Shown one piece after another: positions 36,720-46,893 of a DNA stretch of 64,000 bases (position 1 is the first letter of the stretch; each line of letters begins with the position of its first letter). Source of the stretch: Leptospira perdikensis (GTDB taxonomy: Bacteria; Spirochaetota; Leptospiria; Leptospirales; Leptospiraceae). Under the pieces are notes generated by a model. It saw only the letters and a list, made by a program, of their open reading frames with translations. It had not been told where the DNA came from and made no database searches. Position numbers and translations under genes: made by a program. The stretch spans positions 1 through 64,000 of the forward strand of contig NZ_RQGA01000007.1 in assembly GCF_004769575.1 (NCBI RefSeq), written 5' to 3'.

Positions 36720-38300
36720 ATGTCGACGAGAACTAGTTTAGAATCAATAAAAACCAAAAAGAGCTGGGTAGAATTGGGTCCTGTGTATGTAAATCGAGTC
36801 CGGTTTCTTTTGGCGGGATTCTATATCATAGCGACTCTCGGTTCCTATCAAACCTCAACCACATTACAAACTACAAGTTATTTGGTGGGGATTACTTGTA
36901 TGTTTTTGTATGGGGGATTGCAAGCCTATCTATTCAAAAAGGAAAAGTTAAACGCATTTTTCCCAAAGGTACTCATTCTTATGGACATTACTGTCCTTTT
37001 TGCGGTGACTGCTTCCGGCCTTTTGGGTGGCAGTGGAGTTGCCGCAGACTTAATCAAATCACCCACACTCTATGTATTGTATTATTTTTATGTAGTATAT
37101 TCGGCATTTTTATTTTCAAAACGAACTCTTCTTATGAGCACCTACTATTCCGCTTTTTGTTTGGTGATGATTTCAGTTATTGGTTATGGCCAAGGAGTAG
37201 AGTTTAGAGAGGTAGAGGGATTCCAAAGTTTAAAGAGTACGGTCGGGATCTCGAATGAAGTATTCAAAGTATTGTTTTTAATTTGTTTCGGATATCTGAC
37301 CTCAGCGGTTCTTAATTTATTAAACGAAATCAAAAATGAATCGGAAGAAAGACAAAAAACGGCAGAGAATGAAAGATCTACTGCAGACAACCTAAATCGT
37401 GATTTGGTTAAGATTGGATCTGAGCTCATCAAAACTTTAAAATCGATTCGTGAAATCACAACGGACTTTAATGTACAAATTGAATCTCAAGATAAATCCA
37501 TCAATGAATTGACAGAATTTGTATCCTCCTTTTCTGAAAGTATCCAGACATCAGTAAATAATATTGGAAAACAACATAACCAAATCAGTTTATTAAATCA
37601 TAAATCAGACACTCTCAAATCAAGTATTACCGAGATTGGAACTGTTGTTGAGGAATTGAATTCCAACATGAGTGATTTCCAAGATAGAAGTAATGTCCTT
37701 TCTGGAACGGTTAAAAACTTAGAAGAAAGATTACGATCTGTGAATGAATCGCAAAAAGAAGTAAGTGAAGTGAATGATATCATGGCAGAGATCGCGGATC
37801 GGACGAATTTACTTGCTCTCAATGCTTCCATTGAAGCGGCAAGAGCTGGGGAACATGGGAGAGGGTTTGCTGTTGTGGCCCAAGAAGTTGCAAAATTGGC
37901 TGAGAATTCGAATGAAAATGCAACGAAAATTAAAAAAATCATCACTACTTCCAATCGATTCATCCAAGAAGGAACTGAACTTGCTTCTGTTTCTCTCAAA
38001 CAAACTGAGGCTCTCCAGTCCAAGTATGAGCTTTTGAGTGGAGTCATTAAAACCGCAACGAATAAGATTAGTTCACAAAAAGATGTTAATAATGAAGTTT
38101 TAGAGTCACTCGATTTGATCGAATCAATTTCTCGGGAATTGGACCAAGAGTCGAAATTATTAAACCAAGACAAAGACCAGATGGTGGCGGTCGTACAAAA
38201 AATGGCTGAAATCAACAGAGAAGTGGTGATTAATGCTAGAAAAGTAGGTGAGAATACTTTAAGTTTGGAAAAACAAGCAGCTGATCTTGCTTCAGAATAA
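36720..38300 (+). CDS. Methyl-accepting chemotaxis protein with six-TM N-terminus
   Basis: A 526-residue chemoreceptor. The first 200 residues contain about six transmembrane helices with almost no periplasmic loop, and there is no HAMP domain. Coiled coils follow, with the signalling hairpin tip [38 protein letters not shown] at about residues 360-400. The sensor therefore probably detects something in the membrane or the energy state. It connects to CheW/CheA at the receptor array. Its end overlaps a possible early start of the caspase-like gene, so the two may be cotranscribed. Confidence 0.93.
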   Translation: MSTRTSLESIKTKKSWVELGPVYVNRVRFLLAGFYIIATLGSYQTSTTLQTTSYLVGITCMFLYGGLQAYLFKKEKLNAFFPKVLILMDITVLFAVTASGLLGGSGVAADLIKSPTLYVLYYFYVVYSAFLFSKRTLLMSTYYSAFCLVMISVIGYGQGVEFREVEGFQSLKSTVGISNEVFKVLFLICFGYLTSAVLNLLNEIKNESEERQKTAENERSTADNLNRDLVKIGSELIKTLKSIREITTDFNVQIESQDKSINELTEFVSSFSESIQTSVNNIGKQHNQISLLNHKSDTLKSSITEIGTVVEELNSNMSDFQDRSNVLSGTVKNLEERLRSVNESQKEVSEVNDIMAEIADRTNLLALNASIEAARAGEHGRGFAVVAQEVAKLAENSNENATKIKKIITTSNRFIQEGTELASVSLKQTEALQSKYELLSGVIKTATNKISSQKDVNNEVLESLDLIESISRELDQESKLLNQDKDQMVAVVQKMAEINREVVINARKVGENTLSLEKQAADLASE

Positions 38301-38310
38301 TCATTTATCT

Positions 38311-39612
38311 ATGAAATCAAAAATTCTAATATTCTTATTTTTGATTGCACCGACTTTATTACTTTCAGATTCGACCTCCAAGAGGTTTGGGTTTGTAGTT
38401 GGAGTCAGTGAATATAAAGAATTGACGCTTGGTGATTTAAAAACAGCAAAAAGTGATGCCTTGGGTATGACTAAGATTTTGTTTAGTTATGGCTCTTACA
38501 ATCGGATCCAAACCCTGGTGCAGGAAGGTTCTGTTAATTCGACACCTACAAAATATAATATATTATCTAATTTTGAGGCATTATTAGAAGAAACAAAACC
38601 CGATGACTTGTTTGTTTTTTATTTTTCAGGTCATGGTGTGGTTGATTATAACGACAAGGTTTATCTCCTTCCAGAAGATGCAAATCCCTTAAAACCATTT
38701 GAATCCGGAATCGCCGTCGAACAACTTCTGGAGATGACAAGAAAATACAAACTGAAACGTGTTGTGTTCTTTATTGATGCTTGTCGAAACCCAGAAGATG
38801 GAAAAGGGGAAGAAGGCCGTAAGTATTTGGAAGGGACTTCTTTTCGCGATTCTGAAATCGTTTCCATATTTTATTCCACCAAAGTTGGGTATTCTAGTTT
38901 TGAAGATCCAAAATCAGGATATGGCGTCTTCACTAAGTTTCTGATTTATGGATTAGAAGGCAGAGCTGATTCTAATTTTAATGGAGAGGTGTCTTACTCT
39001 GAATTGTCCAATTATGTGATTTCTTCTTTGAAAGAGTGGTCTAAAGCCAACCAGAAATTACAGAAACCATACACCAAAGAATATGCGGAGAAATCCGAGG
39101 ATACCATTCTAACATACGCAGTCAATCCAGAGACCTCACTTGCGGATGCTCCTTTGTTCAATCCTTACAATCCAACCTACGCCTTCCGATCGTTTCTTTT
39201 TCCTGGCTGGGGACAGTATGCACGTGGTCAGGAAGAAAAAGGCAAGTTGTATATGTCGATCTTTGCATTGGGAGTTTTGTATGCAGGATATCAGTACAAT
39301 ACCTATAGGCACGATAAAGCTAGCTATGAATCGGCGGTAGGAATCCCACCAAACCCGCGCATTGCTGAGACTGTAGCTCTCAATTATTATTTGATAGAAC
39401 CCCATCGCCAAAAGATGGAGGCTTCTCGAACAAACCTTTCCCAGGCTCTTACGGTACTTCTCATACTTTGGTCGGCAAATGTGTTTGATTTTTATCTCTT
39501 GGGACCTAATCCTAAAGAAAAGTCGGGTGTTTGGCTCGAATTTGATTGGGAAAACCAAGGTTATATGGGAATGGACAGGATAGGGAAGTTAGGATATGCG
39601 ATGCAGTTTTAA
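38311..39612 (+). CDS. Caspase-like (C14) protease with membrane-spanning C-terminus
   Basis: About 433 residues from ATG 38311; an earlier in-frame start at 38287 lies before the signal peptide (ILIFLFLIAPTLLLS). The p20-like domain carries the catalytic dyad His108 in FYFSGHGV and Cys158 in FFIDACRN, both intact. The C-terminal part (about 290-400) has FRSFLFPGWGQYARGQEEKGKLY, typical of small envelope membrane domains, and two predicted helices. The protease domain would face the periplasm. The next three genes encode kelch lipoproteins, its likely partners or substrates. Such caspase homologues are usually Arg/Lys-specific; specificity here is unknown. Confidence 0.88.
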   Translation: MKSKILIFLFLIAPTLLLSDSTSKRFGFVVGVSEYKELTLGDLKTAKSDALGMTKILFSYGSYNRIQTLVQEGSVNSTPTKYNILSNFEALLEETKPDDLFVFYFSGHGVVDYNDKVYLLPEDANPLKPFESGIAVEQLLEMTRKYKLKRVVFFIDACRNPEDGKGEEGRKYLEGTSFRDSEIVSIFYSTKVGYSSFEDPKSGYGVFTKFLIYGLEGRADSNFNGEVSYSELSNYVISSLKEWSKANQKLQKPYTKEYAEKSEDTILTYAVNPETSLADAPLFNPYNPTYAFRSFLFPGWGQYARGQEEKGKLYMSIFALGVLYAGYQYNTYRHDKASYESAVGIPPNPRIAETVALNYYLIEPHRQKMEASRTNLSQALTVLLILWSANVFDFYLLGPNPKEKSGVWLEFDWENQGYMGMDRIGKLGYAMQF

Positions 39613-41110
39613 TCTATTCATAACTTTATTACTCATACAATGTACCGTACAAGACCAATCGAAAAATGCCTTTGATCCTACAACTTTGACTGGTGGTTCC
39701 GTTGCCGTTTTATCGACGATGGTTTTCCCAAATCAAATTCAAATTTCATCAAGATACCAGCCGAATGATTATCCATCCTTTGTAAAAACGGAAATATTAG
39801 ACTTAGATCTAAGCGAACCCGTAGCATCCCATTTCACAAAAACTAATTTTCATGTGTCAGAAAATTACAAAGACGATTTGGTTCTTCGGGATGTATTTCC
39901 ACTTTCCGAATCAAAAATTCGTGTTTTGTTTTCTGTATCTTCTCGTTCTGAATGGCGGGATCCAATTTCTTTATTCATTCAAAGACCAAACTCTTTGGGA
40001 TTTGATTCTTTTTCTGGAAAACAGTTTGAATTCAAATTTCCTTACCCTCGTTATATTGGATCTATCTCAGAAGCAAAAGGCCAAATCACATCAGCATCTT
40101 TGTTAGACGGAAGAATATTACTTGTTGGTGGAGTTTCGATTGCGGGAAACACTTTGTCTACGGTCGAAATTTTTAATCCCGAAACCGGATTGTCTACCCT
40201 TCTTCCACCATTAAGTCAAAGTTTGGTGGGGATGGCTATCTGCACTAACCCAAATGGAATTGTTTATGTATCGGGTGGTAAAACAGTTGCTGGCGCGATC
40301 ACGGCCAATTCTCAAATCACAGACAGAATTTACCAAATTAATGGATCCGACCAGACAGTGGTGGAACTTCCAGTTGTGCTGCAGAAGAGAAGGTATGGTC
40401 ATACTATGGTCTGTCTTGCGAATGGGAACCTACTGGTTTCTGGAGGACAATTCCAGGTAGGGAATGATCCGTCTGCTATCACTAATGACCACGAACTCAT
40501 ATCCGTAGAAAATGCAACTTCATCCATTTTGGGTCCAAGTGCAAACTTCCCTATCAATACTTTGTTTCAATACGTAGAGTATGATACGAATAAACAAAGG
40601 TTATTGTTTTTTGGAGGTAAGGATCGTCTCGATCCGTATGGTCTATATTCCAGTGTGATTCATAGTTTGGATATTAACTCCCAGGTTTTAACTACTTCGT
40701 CTGTTGGTATGCCTACTTCAAGATCCAATGTTAAAAGCATTTTGGTCGCAGGGGGAGATCGATTGGTTTTAGGTGGTGTCATAGGTGGCGGCGTAGGCTC
40801 TCGGAGTATAGAGTCGTGGAATGAACTGGATTCTGTATCCAAAATACATGGTTACACAACTAGATTCAAAAATGGCAGTTCTATTGTTCCTTTTTCTAAT
40901 TCACAAGTGCTTTATACTGGCGGGGTTGATACGTATTACAAATCAGGAATTTTGGAATTATACGATCATATCGAGAAGAAAAATTTTATAGTCGATACAA
41001 TGATGAATGCGCGGTCGGAACACACTGCTGTTCAAACTGGCCGTGGTATAGTAATATTTGGGGATTCAGCATTAAATGATAGAAGGGTAGAGTTGTATGG
41101 AAAAGAATAA
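39596..41110 (+). CDS. Kelch-repeat lipoprotein 1
   Basis: A 504-residue lipoprotein with lipobox LLLIQC (Cys16). Residues about 25-145 form an Ig-like beta domain, followed by kelch-type blades (LLDGRILLVGGVSIAGNTLSTVEIFNPETG; LANGNLLVSGGQF), which should close a beta-propeller. The start lies within the end of the caspase-like gene (17-bp overlap) and its own end overlaps the next kelch gene by 14 bp. Shared phrases with the next two genes (FDP near the N-terminus, then kelch blades) show that all three are tandem duplicates. The role is unknown; a ligand- or protein-binding surface protein is likely. Confidence 0.88.
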   Translation: MRCSFNLFITLLLIQCTVQDQSKNAFDPTTLTGGSVAVLSTMVFPNQIQISSRYQPNDYPSFVKTEILDLDLSEPVASHFTKTNFHVSENYKDDLVLRDVFPLSESKIRVLFSVSSRSEWRDPISLFIQRPNSLGFDSFSGKQFEFKFPYPRYIGSISEAKGQITSASLLDGRILLVGGVSIAGNTLSTVEIFNPETGLSTLLPPLSQSLVGMAICTNPNGIVYVSGGKTVAGAITANSQITDRIYQINGSDQTVVELPVVLQKRRYGHTMVCLANGNLLVSGGQFQVGNDPSAITNDHELISVENATSSILGPSANFPINTLFQYVEYDTNKQRLLFFGGKDRLDPYGLYSSVIHSLDINSQVLTTSSVGMPTSRSNVKSILVAGGDRLVLGGVIGGGVGSRSIESWNELDSVSKIHGYTTRFKNGSSIVPFSNSQVLYTGGVDTYYKSGILELYDHIEKKNFIVDTMMNARSEHTAVQTGRGIVIFGDSALNDRRVELYGKE

Positions 41111-42956
41111 ACTCATACTTCTGCTTTTATGTCTGGTATCTTGTAAGGTAAGTCCAGGTAAAAACATGTTTGATCCAAACTCACAAGCCAGTTTGGGTTT
41201 CCTTCTTTTGGGTGCAGAACCTATTGTGAACATGGAATTTTCAACAAACCGTGTGCAGCCTGGCGGAACTATTTACGTATCAACTAATCATGATTTTACG
41301 GGAAGAACTGATGGGTTGAAACTTCCAGTTATTGGCGCTGGTGTAACTCCTATTTCCCAAGTAATCCCTCGAAGCAGATATTTGTACGAAGTTCGTATGA
41401 AACCGTCCATTACTAGCGGTAAGTTTAGCATTAATTTAAAAGATTATTATTTGAATGAATCCCTTTTGGTGAATCCAGAGAACTTTGAATTCGAAATTGA
41501 TTCACAACCACCGGTTTTGGAACTTCGTACAGGAAACGGAATTGATATCTCGGAATTACAATCTGGATTTTTGGATATTGTTTCTAATGAGGATATTGTA
41601 TGGGATGGAAACTTATCCCAAGTAACCTTATCCGGGACTGCCAAAAACAGTCTTGTTGTTTCAGATGTTATTGTTTCTTCACGTAACATACGTTTATTGT
41701 TTGCGGGTAACCCAAATTCAAATGGTGGTGTATTAACCATCTCTTTTTCTAATGTGAAAGACAAGGCCTTAAATTCGCACGCTACAGTAATGGTTCCTGT
41801 GAATGTATTTGCGTTTAAAAGCGGACCTAATATGAATGTGGCGAGAAGGTCTTGTGTTGGTATCGAACTTGATGATGGGCGCAGACTTGTTCTTGGCGGA
41901 AGAGCAAAAAAAGATGTGTTGATTAACGGAAATGGGACTTTGAGTCACGCAGAATTTTATGATTCTGTTTCTAAACACTTCACACAAGCTCCTGATATGG
42001 TTTACCGCCGACAAGAATTTGATGTGGTCAAACTCCTTGACGGAAGACTTTTAGTTTCTGGAGGGTTTGGCGGTAAGGTAGGTGATCCATCTAATGGAAG
42101 TCTCACTTCCATAGAAGTGTATGATCCAGTCACAAATACTTGGACTGAGGGCCCTCATTTAACAACACCTCGCCAGTTACATAAAATGACAGTTCTTCCG
42201 AACGGTGACGTTTTGGTGGTAGGAGGTTTGACACCTTTTAAACCATTTCAATCCATTGCTATGGTTGAATTAGTTCATATTACAAATAACCCGGCCACGA
42301 TGACAGTAGAGACCATTGGGGACTTGGCTGATCCCCGAGGCAAACAAACGCAAACCATCTCACATCCATCGGGTAAGGTGGTTATTTTCGGCGGGGAAAG
42401 ATCTGATGTGACAGGGCCGATGCCGAATGATTTTAATGCTTACGCTTTGGATTCAATTGCAATTTATGATATCAGTTCCAAAACCCTTTCTAGTTCCTCA
42501 GCTAAACTTTATAAAAGATTTAATCATTTTTCTCATGAATTGAATAATGGTGAGATATTAATCTTTGGTGGAGTTAATTCTCGTCTAGATACCAGCCAAC
42601 CGGTGTTACGTGCTCAGATTTACAACCCGGTTACAGATACCATTCGAGATCATAAAAATTTATTATTTGGAAGGGAATGGGGTTCATCTTTTGTTTTTCC
42701 ATATGGGAAAGACCAACTTATCATTGCGGGGGGATTAGAATACAGGACTGTTAATGGTTCCACTTTTGATTCGATTCATGATACAGAGTCATGGTCGGAA
42801 TCAATCAATCGATTCTATATGACAAGTCGCTCCTTAAATGCTCGCTGGGAAGGATGTGAGATTCGTTATTCTTCGACTAGTGGTGGTGGGGGTATGATCC
42901 TTGGTGGTAGGATTGGTGAAATCCTTGGAAACACGGAGGAATATAGTTTTGAATAA
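41097..42956 (+). CDS. Kelch-repeat lipoprotein 2
   Basis: A 619-residue lipoprotein with lipobox LCLVSC (Cys16). Residues about 30-245 carry two Ig-like domains, including SFSNVKDKALNSHATVMVPVNVFAFKSGPNMNVAR, then about five kelch blades with the hallmark GG and Y/W pairs (LLDGRLLVSGGFGGK; LPNGDVLVVGGLTPF; ELNNGEILIFGGVNSR). It is the longest of the three and overlaps both neighbours. The extra Ig-like unit makes it longer than paralogue 1. Presumably it is exposed on the outer or inner membrane face of the envelope. Confidence 0.88.
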   Translation: MEKNKLILLLLCLVSCKVSPGKNMFDPNSQASLGFLLLGAEPIVNMEFSTNRVQPGGTIYVSTNHDFTGRTDGLKLPVIGAGVTPISQVIPRSRYLYEVRMKPSITSGKFSINLKDYYLNESLLVNPENFEFEIDSQPPVLELRTGNGIDISELQSGFLDIVSNEDIVWDGNLSQVTLSGTAKNSLVVSDVIVSSRNIRLLFAGNPNSNGGVLTISFSNVKDKALNSHATVMVPVNVFAFKSGPNMNVARRSCVGIELDDGRRLVLGGRAKKDVLINGNGTLSHAEFYDSVSKHFTQAPDMVYRRQEFDVVKLLDGRLLVSGGFGGKVGDPSNGSLTSIEVYDPVTNTWTEGPHLTTPRQLHKMTVLPNGDVLVVGGLTPFKPFQSIAMVELVHITNNPATMTVETIGDLADPRGKQTQTISHPSGKVVIFGGERSDVTGPMPNDFNAYALDSIAIYDISSKTLSSSSAKLYKRFNHFSHELNNGEILIFGGVNSRLDTSQPVLRAQIYNPVTDTIRDHKNLLFGREWGSSFVFPYGKDQLIIAGGLEYRTVNGSTFDSIHDTESWSESINRFYMTSRSLNARWEGCEIRYSSTSGGGGMILGGRIGEILGNTEEYSFE

Positions 42957-44703
42957 ATTATTTTCTTTCTTATTTCTGTTTTTAATTGGCTGTATGTTTC
43001 CTTCCGAATATCGAAATTTGTACGATCAAAAATCGGTAGAGGGAATCTTCATGAATGCATTTTTTTATTCAAATCCCTTTAGTTGTAATACAAATACAAA
43101 TGGGAAATCTCTTGGTAATGTAGATCAGATTCTTCTGCAATGTAACAGAGAACTTGCAAGTTTAGATACTAACTATCTTGCAGAGTCTAACCAAAGTGTT
43201 TTTTCAAACATTCAATTTTCTAAAATTGATTCTGATCGACTGCTGATCACTTTTGATCCTTTAACATCTGATGGTCGTTATGAATTGCATCTCTCTGGGA
43301 TTGTTTCGTATGCGGGAGAAACTTTGCTTGATGATAGACTCCCCATTATCATCGACACACAAATCCCGACGGTTACTCTGAACGGATATATACCCATTAC
43401 AGATTATACTTTTTTTTCTTCCAGATACTGGGATTTTATTAGTTCGGAACCATTGGCCAATTTTGCACCACCAATCCTTAGCGGATCCCTGGCTTCTTCT
43501 GTAGTACTGCGTTCCGTACAAAAAGTAACTGAAACAACTTACCGAGTATACTTTGAAACCAATTTTACTTCGAACGGACCAGGTTCGCTTACCTTACAAT
43601 TTTCGAATTCAAAGGACAATGCATCCAATGTTGTTTCAAATTCCCTTACAGTCCAATTCATTGGACTTGTACAGGGTCCATACTTAAACCATGGTAGATC
43701 TGAATTTGATGCGTTTCAAAACGACAATGGCGACGTAATTGCTATTTACGGATATCATTCTAGTGCTGAAATTTTAAGAAAAGGAGCCACTAGTTTTGTC
43801 CTGACAAATCCGAGCTTACCAGAAAGTCTTCGCGGGGAAAGGGGGGTCATGTTGGATGGAAAAAACCTACTCATCACTGGAGGACTTCAATCTGCAACTG
43901 CTTATGCATCAACTACTAGTTATATTTTTGATACAGAAACAACAGCCTTTACTCCTACTGGGAGTATGAACGGACCCAGACATTTACATAATATAGTAAA
44001 ACTTCAAGATGGAAAAGTGATCATACTTGGTGGGATTCGCGATTATGCACCTACACCACCCGCATTTTTTACTTCCTCGAATACTGCTGAGTTGTATGAT
44101 CCGGCAACAGGTACCTTTAGGGAAATTACGAATCGAATGATGACACCAAGATCGTTTTCTTGTTCTGTATTACTAGATGATGGTAGGGTTCTCGTGATTG
44201 GTGGGACAGACGGGATTTTTGCACCCAAAGATACGACGGAGTTTTATGATCCAAATACCGAAACTTTTTCATGGGGTCCAACGTTACCAGTTCCTGTTGG
44301 TGCGTTAAAATGTATGAAATTGTTAGATGGGAATGTTTTGATTTATGGTGCGCAGTTGTCCAACTTAAACAACTCTACAATGTTATTTGATAAAACAAGG
44401 AATCAAATATTCACAATAGCAAATTCAAAAATCCGCAGGGAATGGAGTATTGCATCTGAACTTCCCGATGGAGGGATTTTGTTTTATGGTGGGGGTTATC
44501 GTTACAATACGAGTGAACCAAGTCGAACTATGGAAAAACTAGATTACGGAAAGAGTAATAGCTTTTTTGATATGGGTATGTCCAAACATAGTGTATGTAA
44601 ACATAGTGGGGTCAAATTTTCTGATGGGACCTTGTTTTTTCTCGGTGGAGAAGTTGGTGGATTGTTCCATCACGAAACAGAATACTACGGACTCTCTCAT
44701 TAA
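42949..44703 (+). CDS. Kelch-repeat lipoprotein 3 (TTG start)
   Basis: About 584 residues from TTG 42949, chosen because GGAGGA (42935-42940) lies 8 bases upstream and the signal peptide starts here (NKLFSFLFLFLIGC). Upstream in-frame starts from 42901 would sit before the signal. It has an Ig-like region (about 95-240), then kelch blades (LLDDGRVLVIGGTDGIFAPKDTTEFYDPNTETF; LPDGGILFYGGGYR). It overlaps kelch gene 2 by 8 bp. The unusual start may lower its level relative to the other two. Confidence 0.87.
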   Translation: MNKLFSFLFLFLIGCMFPSEYRNLYDQKSVEGIFMNAFFYSNPFSCNTNTNGKSLGNVDQILLQCNRELASLDTNYLAESNQSVFSNIQFSKIDSDRLLITFDPLTSDGRYELHLSGIVSYAGETLLDDRLPIIIDTQIPTVTLNGYIPITDYTFFSSRYWDFISSEPLANFAPPILSGSLASSVVLRSVQKVTETTYRVYFETNFTSNGPGSLTLQFSNSKDNASNVVSNSLTVQFIGLVQGPYLNHGRSEFDAFQNDNGDVIAIYGYHSSAEILRKGATSFVLTNPSLPESLRGERGVMLDGKNLLITGGLQSATAYASTTSYIFDTETTAFTPTGSMNGPRHLHNIVKLQDGKVIILGGIRDYAPTPPAFFTSSNTAELYDPATGTFREITNRMMTPRSFSCSVLLDDGRVLVIGGTDGIFAPKDTTEFYDPNTETFSWGPTLPVPVGALKCMKLLDGNVLIYGAQLSNLNNSTMLFDKTRNQIFTIANSKIRREWSIASELPDGGILFYGGGYRYNTSEPSRTMEKLDYGKSNSFFDMGMSKHSVCKHSGVKFSDGTLFFLGGEVGGLFHHETEYYGLSH

Positions 44704-44708
44704 AATTT

Positions 44709-45431
44709 ATGCCTCACGATAATGGTCGTATTTACGGCTCCTTCAAAAAAATTTGTATTCCCGAACTGGATTTAAAACAAGAACTAGAATCGATTTTTCC
44801 CAATTTGATTTCATTGAAAAAAGATTGGGAAGCGGGTCAGATATCCGACAGCCAACTTAGTTTTCAAATTGTTTTGTTATATTTAGAACGCAGAGTTAAA
44901 AAACATCCCTTCCTTAGAATGGGGAAACCATTACCAAACCGAACCCAATCTAAAGAATTTTTAGAAGTTGTTAGATTTTATGGAATGCCAGACACCGTAC
45001 GATTTGCACTTTGGAAATGGCATATTGGTGAATGGGACATCCGTTTGATTGATTACAATCCGAGTTCCTTGGAAATGTTGGAATCACAAAGTAGGGGTTA
45101 TCGATATGCAACTATTTGTTGGGATCATGCTATGGATGGTAGTTTAGTTGAGGGTAAACGAGACGCATTTGAACATCTGCTTCACGATTTGGCACATGCA
45201 TATATGTTCTTTCGAGAAGATTATGATTTTGAAGGTCAGAAACAATTTTTTGGTGAGATGTGGTTGGACTATCCGAAATACGAGTCAGTCTTAGAATCAA
45301 ATCCGATTTTTCGATCTAAATTTGAATATTGTATTTCTGATATGAATTCGCATCCTGCACATTTAACTTCTTATTGGAATGCCATACGTAGGGAAGCGGG
45401 AATTCCCATTCATTCCGATCTTAGAGTTTAG
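44709..45431 (+). CDS. Unrecognised protein with HxxxDxxHA metal-site-like motif
   Basis: A 240-residue protein without signal peptide, 5 bp after kelch gene 3. The central sequence HLLHDLAHAYMFFRED (about residues 158-173) has a helical His/Asp pattern that could bind a metal, and FCISD/HPAHLTSYW-like His and Asp residues occur near the end. A Trp-rich stretch FALWKWHIGEWDIRL lies at about 98-112. I do not recognise a family; a metal-dependent hydrolase or oxygenase is possible but not shown. Its end overlaps the convergent mazG gene by 11 bp. Confidence 0.75.
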   Translation: MPHDNGRIYGSFKKICIPELDLKQELESIFPNLISLKKDWEAGQISDSQLSFQIVLLYLERRVKKHPFLRMGKPLPNRTQSKEFLEVVRFYGMPDTVRFALWKWHIGEWDIRLIDYNPSSLEMLESQSRGYRYATICWDHAMDGSLVEGKRDAFEHLLHDLAHAYMFFREDYDFEGQKQFFGEMWLDYPKYESVLESNPIFRSKFEYCISDMNSHPAHLTSYWNAIRREAGIPIHSDLRV

Positions 45432-45783
45432 GATTGTTTTTGTGTCGATTGATATCGCGTTTTGTATTTTTTTGAATCGTGGTTTGGATGGCATCTTGCA
45501 AAGAGATCCCCATCTGGTTTGCTAAACAAGTCAGTACAAATAAAATGTCACCAATTTCACCGGGGATATTGTCTGCAGACTCTCCAACTTTGAAAGACTG
45601 ATCTCCGAATTTTCTTGCCATAAGCCTAGAAAGTTCACCTACTTCTTCCATTAGGATCGATAAATTAGTGAGTTCGGAAAAATATCTAACCCCAATGGTC
45701 TGAATCCAATCATCAACCTCGGACTGTAATTGGTTTAGAGTGATATCATCGTTTCCCAAGTTTTTTCTCCAACGCATCAGCAA
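45421..45783 (-). CDS. mazG: MazG-like nucleotide pyrophosphohydrolase
   Basis: A 120-residue all-alpha NTP pyrophosphohydrolase. The metal-binding motif is EEVGELSRLMAR (E-E-x-x-E) followed by GEIGDILFVLTCLANQMGI (E-x-x-D), as in single-domain MazG/MazG-like enzymes. It hydrolyses non-canonical or excess NTPs to NMP and pyrophosphate, cleaning the nucleotide pool. The N-terminal part overlaps the preceding SGNH gene by 38 bp. The start could also be the ATG two codons inside. It is the last gene of a long - strand group. Confidence 0.88.
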   Translation of the reverse strand: MLMRWRKNLGNDDITLNQLQSEVDDWIQTIGVRYFSELTNLSILMEEVGELSRLMARKFGDQSFKVGESADNIPGEIGDILFVLTCLANQMGISLQDAIQTTIQKNTKRDINRHKNNPKL

Positions 45784-46891
45784 GGATTCCAGAAAATTCT
45801 TTCATACCCGCTTCATTTAAATGGATTAAATCAAAACAGTATTTGCCGTTAGTGGCACCGAGGGAATCTTGTAGATCCATTTGGTCTAAAGTTTGGTGGG
45901 AAGATAAGGCTTCCGCCAATCCATCTTGCCATACTTTCATTCTACCTGCATTGTTTACTTTTCGAATCACATCGGAATAAGGTGCGAAGACATTGATGAT
46001 ATGGATGTTTTGGTTCCCAATAAAATCATACATTTTTTTTAATCTTCTAAAATACCTTTTGGTATCTTCTGTGGCATTTGAATCTTGTGGGACTACACTG
46101 GCAATACCACAAGTTTCAAATAACATTCGTCTATGGTCTGGGTTGGAAGCTTTAGGTATTTCCAATGGAAGATTTAAGGCCAGTCGGTTCAAACAATCAT
46201 CTACACTAGATAGATTGTATTCATCAATCGATTCAGGATGATTGTTTTCATAATCCCAAGGATTAGTATTTGGGTTTTTATTATTTCTGGAAATTGCTTT
46301 TAGTCGCTCATTGAAATTGATAACAAAGTCAGACAAATCTTTACGATACGCAACTGATTTGAAGATAAGATATAGGTAGTTTGGAAATTGGAGATTGTAT
46401 TCAAAATTGAGAACGGTTGGGATTGCTTTAAAATTTCCAAGTTCAGATAACATCGCCAAGGTAGGGTCTACGACATAGTTTCTATCAACCCAAGGCATAC
46501 CTGGTTCCATAACGTGTAGGATGATTTTTACATTGGGAAACTTTTGTAAATATTCTTCTAAAATTCTGTGTTGAACAACAAGTTCGGAGCCACGGACTGC
46601 AATCGATTGAGTTTTCCAACCTGATTTTTGGAGTTTTTCATTGAGGATCCGAACACTAATCCCTTCAAAGGCAACGGAGGTCCCGACAATCAAAATATCT
46701 GGATCTAAAACATCTCGTTTGGATACAACATGTTCGGTAACCCGGTTGATATTGGATGCGTAGGAATTCTTCTTTAAGAAAGGTTTGTAAAATCCAAATT
46801 GAAGTATGGTTTCGAATGTTAGTAAAAACAAAATTGCCACTACTAACTTTTTATCAGTAAGAAATGAGATGGTTTCTTTTAGTAAGTTCAT
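45746..46891 (-). CDS. SGNH-like exported partner of second MBOAT protein
   Basis: A 381-residue protein with an N-terminal signal anchor (about 15-32) and exported domain. Block I is LIVGTSVAFEGIS (about residues 66-78, Ser of G-T-S as nucleophile). The C-terminal catalytic pair is D-x-x-H in CFDLIHLNEAGMKEF. It follows the MBOAT gene by 2 bp, giving a second O-acylation cassette. It is about 125 residues shorter than the SGNH partner at 26.5 kb because it lacks the beta-rich insertion, so the two cassettes likely act on different glycans. Confidence 0.87.
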   Translation of the reverse strand: MNLLKETISFLTDKKLVVAILFLLTFETILQFGFYKPFLKKNSYASNINRVTEHVVSKRDVLDPDILIVGTSVAFEGISVRILNEKLQKSGWKTQSIAVRGSELVVQHRILEEYLQKFPNVKIILHVMEPGMPWVDRNYVVDPTLAMLSELGNFKAIPTVLNFEYNLQFPNYLYLIFKSVAYRKDLSDFVINFNERLKAISRNNKNPNTNPWDYENNHPESIDEYNLSSVDDCLNRLALNLPLEIPKASNPDHRRMLFETCGIASVVPQDSNATEDTKRYFRRLKKMYDFIGNQNIHIINVFAPYSDVIRKVNNAGRMKVWQDGLAEALSSHQTLDQMDLQDSLGATNGKYCFDLIHLNEAGMKEFSGILADALEKKLGKR

Positions 46892-46893
46892 AA

